The notes under the pieces: generated by a model | Told to the model about the DNA's origin: nothing | Databases searched by the model: none | Seen by the model: the letters and a program-made list of their open reading frames with translations, nothing else | Source: Ophiothrix spiculata | Taxonomy: Eukaryota > Echinodermata > Ophiuroidea > Amphilepidida > Ophiotrichidae | Strand: one strand, 5' to 3' | Assembly (NCBI GenBank): GCA_000969725.1 | Contig: JXSR01S033157.1 | Length of the DNA: 22,413 bases | Translations under genes and position numbers: made by a program | In this document: positions 18,901 through 22,413 of the stretch, piece by piece | Numbering within the stretch: the first letter of the stretch is position 1 | Layout: each line of letters starts with the position of its first letter

Positions 18901-20907
18901 TTTTTGCGTTTTTTGCAGTAATATTTGCTTATTTAAGCTAAAAAGTACCGAAATCTAAAGGGCGAAAAAAATTTAGCCAAAAATTGGCTAATTTCAGCAG
19001 TGTGTCCCCTGTTGGTCCAATTATTTTTCATGTAGTGGCGATTTGGCGCCCCCTAGAGGTGGCGCCCGGGGCAACTTGCCCTCCCCCCTAGCTACGCCCC
19101 TGCTCGTCAAAGTTTGGTCATTCTTAATAATTAATCATAGATGTGCACAGAGGAAGACAATACACTGGACACAAGACAAAGTGAAAAAGACTTGAGGACA
19201 AGAAAAAAGACAAGTGCACATATTTGTCAAACATTGTAATTTACATAATGTGACCCTCCAGCCAGAGGGTGAATAAAGTTAACAATTTTTTATCTTGTAT
19301 ACAGGGCAGAATAAGTGCAATAGTAATATTCTGACAAAATTGAGCTTTTAAAACTTTTAGGCATTGGAGCCCAACAAGGCCACAACTTATACATCAGTCA
19401 CACTGCAGCTGTAAATATAAAAGCCCAGGTCACACCAGCAATAGTGATTAAGAACCAGTCACACTGTAACAATCAATTTGTTGCATTGGTGCTAGGGGGA
19501 TTGTGGTTTAGAGATCCAGTATTTTTATTAGTAAGAGTAGGCCCACCAAAAGCATACATTTAAATCACACATACCTCTTGGCCTAAATGTTTTGGATATA
19601 AATTGTTGATGTAAAGCAAATTGGTCCACCAGTACTTGCTACACAGAGTAACCGAGCTCTCCTGTCCAGGGATGTCCGTATACAGTGTAAACCAAAAGGG
19701 TCCTGAAGTAAAGTGTGGTGTAAGGGTGGTCCAAAGAAGGATGGTTAACATGTAGACTGGAGTCAACCTGTAATAGAACAAAAGGAATTGGTATTAATTT
19801 ACAGAGATGCCACTGATTTCATTGCAAGAAACCTGAAAAAGACCGTCACTTCTTAAAAGATACTCCAAAAAGGACTGGAAATATGTAAAATAGAGATCAT
19901 AAAAAACCTGAAATCATTGTTTGAGCTTTTAAAAAACCTGATTTCAGGTTAAAACCTGAAAAGTGGCATCTCTGAAATTAAAGGGGGGGGGGCACCCAAC
20001 TTTGGATTTGGTAGGGGTGTGCAGCCCCGATATCTGAAACCGTAGTCTAGGGAATTGAAGATTGACGCTGAAAAGGGGGTCTTTTTTTGGCAAAATTTGG
20101 ACCCCCATTTCAAGCACAACCTTTAGTTCACAAGCCTTATTTTCAAAAATGTTCAGTTCCCTAGCCTCATTTTTCGAAATTTTGCTTGAAATGGGGGTCT
20201 TGCGAACTAAATTTCAAAAAATGAGGCTAGGGAACTGAACATTTTTGAAAATAAGGCTTGTGAACTAAAGGTTGTGCTTGAAATGGGGGTCTAGGGAGCG
20301 GCAAGGCGTGAAAAGGGGGCAAGTTATTCATTTGGAATCACACACCAGTTCCAGGTCATGATCAAATGTTTGATAGTGAAAAATTAGTGTGGAGACCCGA
20401 GTATTATCAGCCTTTATTGAAGTATAAATGGATTATATTGATTCATTTGGTATAACTAGTTATGAGTTGGATTTGTGTACAATGTTTATACTTCCATACA
20501 ACATCATATCTGGGTAAATCCCAAATGGTCAGATCAGAATTTTGCCATTTGTTGCAATTGAATCTAAAATTAATGTCAGAAAGTGTAGACTGAAATATCT
20601 TGGTGATCCATGGGTACAGTTCTAATTCTGCTACAGCATTCGCAAAATAAGAGAGTTAACTTCTCTGAGATAAGTTGGAAAATTTTCTGACTTGGATTCA
20701 AACACTTCTGTGGTGACAACTGTCAACAATGGGTGCTTAGGATAATATTAACACTGATTTAGTGACTATATAATTTATGTTTCCCTTCTTTTCCCCTGGC
20801 ACCCTGCATCTTACCTCCAAAATCTGTGAAAGTAAAACATCACCCAGTTGAGATTTCCGTTTTTGGTCTTCAGCTCCCTCAGTGCAAAGTAAGTCACAAG
20901 CATTCCA
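12824..20907 (-). CDS. nrf-6-like: NRF-6-like multipass membrane acyltransferase, C-terminal 368 residues (8 exons)
   Basis: Exons in transcript order: 20907-20815, 19767-19575, 18537-18458, 17073-16966, 16032-15891, 15204-15018, 13927-13785 and 12985-12824 (stop TAG at 12826-12824). They join in one frame and match the acyltransferase-3 domain of 'nose resistant to fluoxetine' proteins. Landmarks: YFHRFWRLTPVYM (an RxxR-type block typical of acyltransferase-3 proteins), LGWSWYLANDMQFY, KPWTRINSYLVGMLAGY, SRTLWSSAVAW, GPVNTLLSW, LARLTYCAYLLHP and EAPFMALEKLL. Several hydrophobic stretches are membrane helices. In Caenorhabditis, NRF-6 is linked to drug uptake and yolk/lipid transport; the reaction here is unknown. 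The N-terminal luminal domain and earlier exons lie past 22413. One intron needs a GC donor, and one exon has a partial tandem duplicate. Confidence 0.94.
13300..13365 (-). repeat. Possible tRNA-derived relic
   Basis: On the minus strand, AAAGTGGTCGCTTATAACATGG followed by GAGTTTGAATCCCAGTGATG resembles an anticodon arm plus a B box / T arm. The D arm is badly degraded, so this is at best a SINE or tRNA fossil inside the last intron. Confidence 0.35.
13461..13912 (-). repeat. Tandem duplication of about 225-230 bp covering most of an NRF-6-like exon and its donor
   Basis: Unit A spans 13461-13684 and unit B 13683-13912. Each begins AATTGCAAATCGT on the plus strand, passes a G-rich run (longer in B) and CTTACCATAGTG (the donor in reverse), and ends GACCAACTTAGAA. 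Exonic sequence differs at 5 positions in about 128 bp; the flanking intronic part differs at about 8 in 68. The functional exon is in unit B because only it continues to the acceptor TTCTTCCAG|GT. Confidence 0.92.
13557..13684 (-). pseudogene. Truncated duplicate of the NRF-6-like penultimate exon
   Basis: Reads SWSAWVPLARLTYCAYLLHI then MIMYTYYLSRVV...DYTM in an uninterrupted frame and keeps the donor ATG|GTAAG at 13557/13556. It lacks the exon's own acceptor and the GPVNTLL start. Against the real exon there is one amino-acid change (Pro to Ile in LLHP, two bases) and three silent changes. A cryptic acceptor GTCAG|CATGG at 13670/13669 would give a 113-bp exon in the same phase as the real one. 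Use is unproven. Confidence 0.8.
13785..13927 (-). CDS. nrf-6-like: NRF-6-like gene, penultimate coding exon
   Basis: Acceptor CTTCTTCCAG|GT at 13928/13927 and donor ATG|GTAAG at 13785/13784. After the split glycine it encodes 47 residues from PVNTLLSWSAWVPLARLTYC to ...HYTDYTM. The G-PVN-LLSW and PLSRLTYCAYL(L/V)HP-like blocks are hallmarks of NRF-6-type proteins. Confidence 0.95.
14152..14505. mobile_element. MITE family A, copy 2 (TIR AAAGGTGTAGGTTC)
   Basis: 354 bp. It starts AAAGGTGTAGGTTCC and ends GGAACCTACACCTTT. Relative to 1439-1810 the body is inverted: ATATGGGCTTTCATTTGACA and GGTTGAGCCCTGG here are the complement of the same blocks there. It lies in an NRF-6-like intron. The minus-strand open frames 14187-14435 and 14377-14619 overlap it and are not genes. 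Confidence 0.87.
14541..14670. repeat. 130-bp foldback with perfect 25-bp arms
   Basis: The arm 14541-14565 (CAGAGTCCAGCAATTTCATC, then ACTGC) is exactly complementary to 14646-14670. Pairing continues imperfectly inwards (CTCGAT...ATCGAG, AAAG...CTTT), so almost the whole segment can fold as one hairpin. It lies in an NRF-6-like intron, 36 bp from the MITE. Confidence 0.85.
15018..15204 (-). CDS. nrf-6-like: NRF-6-like gene, coding exon (WATLLGWSYA..) with GC donor
   Basis: Acceptor GTTTTCAG|TGG at 15205/15204, phase 0. Encodes 62 residues, WATLLGWSYAIATGIGMVYG to SRTLWSSAVAWVCIACATGN, then G and the first base of a glycine codon. The only frame-compatible donor is GGAG|GCAAGT at 15018/15017, a GC donor with an otherwise perfect consensus. 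The GT two codon positions later breaks the frame into GPVN. Confidence 0.93.
15205..15574. other. Intronic DNA, nothing recognised
   Basis: Part of the intron between the 16032-15891 and 15204-15018 exons. No repeat or coding sequence could be supported. Confidence 0.4.
15575..15850. mobile_element. MITE with 33-bp TIRs (ACATATCGTCAT..) and nested palindromic core
   Basis: The left end ACATATCGTCATGTGAGTGC (continuing AAGAAAGTCATAT) and the reverse complement of the right end ACATATCGTCATTAGAGTGC (continuing AAGAAAGTCATAT) differ at two positions in 33. The core holds GTCAGTGGCTTTTGAAATGG and two direct copies of about 42 bp (TCACCTGAAGAACCATTTCA...GAGCCACT, from about 15697 and 15738) that can pair with it. 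Related core sequence lies at 2868-2990, and a solo end at 9502. Confidence 0.85.
15891..16032 (-). CDS. nrf-6-like: NRF-6-like gene, coding exon (AVSNTTNPND..)
   Basis: Acceptor CATTTCAG|AGCC at 16033/16032 and donor CCAAAG|GTGAGA at 15891/15890. Encodes 47 residues including YVKPWTRINSYLVGMLAGYA, the family's 'KPW-R---YLVG---GY' block before a membrane helix, and ends KRWSMPK. Confidence 0.94.
16033..16965. other. Intron of the NRF-6-like gene
   Basis: No dispersed element was clearly identified. Small inverted matches exist (TAGCGTC/GACGCTA near 16301-16324; GGGGATTT/AAATCCCC near 16450-16503) but are short. The plus-strand open frame 16391-16633 has no recognisable features. Confidence 0.4.
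16966..17073 (-). CDS. nrf-6-like: NRF-6-like gene, coding exon (YAAIGLTTIG..)
   Basis: Acceptor TTTTCAG|ATAT at 17074/17073 and donor CAACA|GTAAG at 16966/16965. Encodes 35 residues, YAAIGLTTIGTLAVTCFTSL to ...NLVPSVAQ, mostly one membrane helix and a short luminal or cytosolic turn. It is too short to be seen as an open frame alone. Confidence 0.92.
17074..17700. other. Intronic DNA upstream of a LINE fragment
   Basis: No coding exon or TIR was found. The plus-strand part next to 17700 may belong to the LINE fragment but is not recognisable as reverse transcriptase. Confidence 0.35.
17719..18180 (+). mobile_element. LINE (non-LTR retrotransposon) 3' end: reverse-transcriptase C-terminus plus 3' UTR
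   Basis: The frame 17719-17976 (85 aa) contains SLNCLPQSFDSLFSKNRDLH, EYHTRHGNDFIPTRNKK and SGPILWNAIYLKIKKSKSIK, then FRKQLKCHLL. This is the layout of the region after the reverse-transcriptase domain in CR1/L2-like LINEs (YxTR, GP--WN, F---LK--L). A 3' UTR follows, ending in AAATAAAACTGTCTGAATGA with a short TGAATGAA-like tail, typical of such elements. It is a 5'-truncated dead copy lying antisense in an NRF-6-like intron. Confidence 0.8.
18458..18537 (-). CDS. nrf-6-like: NRF-6-like gene, coding exon (CLGWSWYLAND..)
   Basis: Acceptor CCATACAG|TGC at 18538/18537 and donor CTATAG|GTGAG at 18458/18457. Encodes 26 residues, CLGWSWYLANDMQFYVISPI then ILYFLY, with a split arginine codon to the next exon. 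W-W-L--D-QFY is among the strongest NRF-6/acyltransferase-3 signatures. Confidence 0.95.
18705..19110. mobile_element. hAT-like MITE with perfect 8-bp target-site duplication
   Basis: The element 18713-19102 (390 bp) starts CAGCGGCGTAGCGAGG and ends in the complement of CAGGGGCGTAGCTAGG. Its inner arms are rich in GGCGCCCGGGGCAA. CTCGTCAA flanks it exactly on both sides (18705-18712 and 19103-19110). CAG ends and an 8-bp duplication indicate hAT. A C homopolymer lies at about 18761-18770. The open frame 18665-18901 is a repeat artefact. Confidence 0.95.
19111..19574. other. Intronic DNA, nothing recognised
   Basis: Contains a small GACCCTCCAGCCAGAGGGT hairpin near 19252-19270. No coding sequence or larger element was identified. 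Confidence 0.4.
19575..19767 (-). CDS. nrf-6-like: NRF-6-like gene, coding exon (LTPVYMLTIL..)
   Basis: Acceptor TATTACAG|GTTG at 19768/19767 and donor AAGAG|GTATGT at 19575/19574. Encodes 64 residues from LTPVYMLTILLWTTLTPHFT through SGPFWFTLYTD to WWTNLLYINNLYPKHLGQE. The 'G--W-W------C---WW-NLLYINN' layout is typical of the NRF-6 family. Confidence 0.95.
19794..19987. mobile_element. Small MITE (TIR CAGAGATGCCACT)
   Basis: CAGAGATGCCACT at 19802-19814 is repeated in reverse complement (AGTGGCATCTCTG) ending near 19977, with TTAATTT-like extensions outside both. The inner half is rich in AAACCTGA repeats. It lies in the intron just upstream, in gene direction, of the LTPVYM exon. Confidence 0.7.
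20100..20291. repeat. Near-perfect inverted repeat, 81-bp arms, 30-bp loop
   Basis: Arms 20100-20180 and 20211-20291 are complementary at 80 of 81 positions (the mismatch is C at 20175). The outer end is GACCCCCATTTCAAGCACAA. The loop (20181-20210) carries a further partial copy of the outer end (GCTTGAAATGGGGGTC). Flanking GTCTAGGGA...GAAAAGGGGG blocks occur on both sides in direct orientation (about 20045-20080 and 20289-20320). It lies in an NRF-6-like intron, so it would be transcribed as a hairpin. Confidence 0.95.
20292..20814. other. Intronic DNA, nothing recognised
   Basis: No exon, RNA gene or TIR element was found between the hairpin and the GMLVTYF exon. Confidence 0.4.
20815..20907 (-). 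CDS. nrf-6-like: NRF-6-like gene, most 5' coding exon in window (GMLVTYFALR..)
   Basis: Acceptor AATTGCAG|TGG at 20908/20907 and donor TGGAG|GTAAG at 20815/20814. It begins with one base that completes a codon from an exon beyond the window, probably serine as in 'LSG'. It encodes GMLVTYFALRELKTKNGNLN then WVMFYFHRFW and two bases of arginine. HRFWRLTP gives the RxxR-type block. The longer open frame 20737-20934 is in another frame and is not used. Confidence 0.93.
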
Positions 20908-21160
20908 CTGCAATTCAGGAATAAAGGCAAACATACATGCATGATTAATGAACTGACATTTAAAGCAAACTTTATTTAAAGATTATGATCAGAAATGGGT
21001 TTGTGTAAAAACAGCATAAAATTAAGGAATGTGGCTATCTAAAAGTGTTTGCAGGTGTGGTTTTTTTTGTGTCAAAAACATGTAAAAAGTACATGCAAGC
21101 TTAAATTCATAAAGATAGTATATTTTGTAATTAAATTTAGGATCCAGAATTTTTCTAAAA

Positions 21161-22413
21161 TAGACAACAAAATATGCTATCTACAGTAGACAACAAAATA
21201 TGCTATCTACAGTAGACAACAAAATATGCTATCTACAGTAGACAACAAAATTATGTTATTGATAGTAGACCACAAAATATGCTATGCACAGTGGACAAAA
21301 TATACTATCTACAGTAGACAACAAAACAACATAATTCTATTGACAGTAGACAACAAAATATGCTATCTATAATAGGCAACAAATTTATGCTATCTACAGT
21401 AGACAACATTATGCTATGTCAAAAAAGACAACATAAGTTATCAACAGTAGCCTGCAAAATATGTTATCTACAGTAGACAAAATATGCTATCTACAGTAGA
21501 CGACAAAATACAATGTATGCTATTTACAATAGACAACAAAATATGCTATCTACAGTAGACAACAAAATATGCTATATACAGTAGACAAAATTATACTATT
21601 GACAATAGACAACAAGGTATGCTATTCACAGTATAAATATGCTATCTATACCAGACAAAAATATGGTATCTACTGTAGACAGAATTATGCCACTGACAGT
21701 TAAAAAATAAGCTACCTATAGTAGATAACAAAATATCCTATCTACAGTAGACAATAACATGTTCTGTCTAAAGTAGACAGCAAATAACAAAATATGCTAT
21801 CTACAGAAAACAAATTATGAGATTGACAGTAAAATAAATTGTGCTATCTGCAGTAGACAACAAAATATGCTATCTACAGTAGACAACAAAATATGCTATC
21901 TACGGTAGACAACAAAATGTGCTATCTACAGTAGACAACAAATTATGCTACCAACAGTAGAGAACAAAATATGCTATCTACATCAGACAACAATATATGA
22001 TATCTACAGTAGACAACATAATATGCTATCTACAGCAGACAAAATATGCTATCTACAGTAGACAACATAATATGCTATCTACAGTAGACAACAAAATATG
22101 TTATCTGCAGTAGACAACAAAATATGTTGTTTACAGTAGACAACAAAATGAAATATGCTATCAACAGTAGATAACAAAATATGCTATCTACTGTAGACAA
22201 AATATGCTATCTACTGTAGACAACATGATATGCTATCTACAGTAGACAATAAAATATGCTATCTACAGTAGACAACATAATATGCTATCTACTGTAGATA
22301 ACAAAATATGATCTCTACAGTAGACAACAAAATATGATCTCTACAGAAGACAACAAAATATACTATCTACAGTAGACAACATAATATGCTATCTACAGTA
22401 GACAACATAATAT
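21161..22413. repeat. 26-bp minisatellite, about 48 copies, runs off the window
   Basis: The basic unit contains TATGCTATCTACAGTAGACA followed by ACAAAA. The period is usually 26 bp, with shortened copies (GTAGACAAAATATG) and substituted ones. CTACAGTAG is a near-palindrome and several copies have the perfect CTACTGTAG-type variant. The array is at least 1253 bp and continues past 22413. It lies upstream of the GMLVTYF exon, so in an NRF-6-like intron if the gene's 5' exons are further right. Confidence 0.95.

Noticed and set aside
20737..20934. 65-aa minus-strand open frame over the GMLVTYF exon
   Set aside because: It is in a different frame. The frame with GMLVTYFALRELK and correct splice phases is the real one.
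21161..22413. CRISPR array
   Set aside because: The units are head-to-tail with no unique spacers, in a eukaryotic genome. It is a minisatellite.

Overview
This is a eukaryotic, almost certainly animal, nuclear window. It is AT-rich, has no operons, and carries two intron-split genes whose 3' portions converge tail to tail, set in non-coding DNA packed with small inverted-repeat transposons, tRNA-derived SINE-like sequence, a LINE tail and satellites. The FATP-type and NRF-6-type protein families, together with the repeat types, suggest an invertebrate, and a marine one (echinoderm or similar) is my best guess. Nothing here fixes the species.

Gene 1 (+ strand, 2292-4906) is the last three coding exons of a long-chain fatty acid transport protein / very-long-chain acyl-CoA synthetase (SLC27A1/A4 type). 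All its introns are phase 1 with GT-AG borders. Its 5' exons lie to the left of the window. Gene 2 (- strand, 20907 down to 12824) is eight 3'-terminal coding exons of a 'nose resistant to fluoxetine' (NRF-6)-like multipass membrane acyltransferase (acyltransferase-3 fold), 368 residues in total. Its 5' exons lie to the right, beyond a long minisatellite. The genes share no obvious pathway beyond a general lipid or acyl theme, and I do not claim functional coupling.

Layout: 190-1040, diverged tandem repeat rich in AGGTCA hexamers. 1439-1810, 372-bp MITE. 2292-4906, SLC27 exons, with a palindrome (2953-3090) and a MITE (3512-3836) in the introns. 4964-5777, two adjacent inverted-repeat elements just after the SLC27 stop. 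5989-6480, a 38-bp tandem repeat, a degenerate tRNA-like sequence and a CCCTAAC-rich repeat. 6910-7712, a TIR element containing a tRNA-derived SINE. 8808-10270, three more TIR elements. 10877-11264 and 12038-12441, two related hAT-like MITEs in opposite orientation. 12824-20907, the NRF-6-like gene, with MITEs, hairpins and a LINE 3' end in its introns. 21161-22413, a 26-bp minisatellite running off the window.

The most notable observations are: a tandem duplication of about 228 bp that copied most of one NRF-6-like exon with its donor site, the extra copy still being an open frame; a GC-AG intron needed to join two conserved exons of the same gene; an 81-bp-arm inverted repeat with 80/81 matching positions inside an intron; and three hAT-like MITEs, two of them with perfect 8-bp target-site duplications. 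Most short open frames here are chance frames inside these repeats. I found no evidence of a novel enzymatic or defence system.
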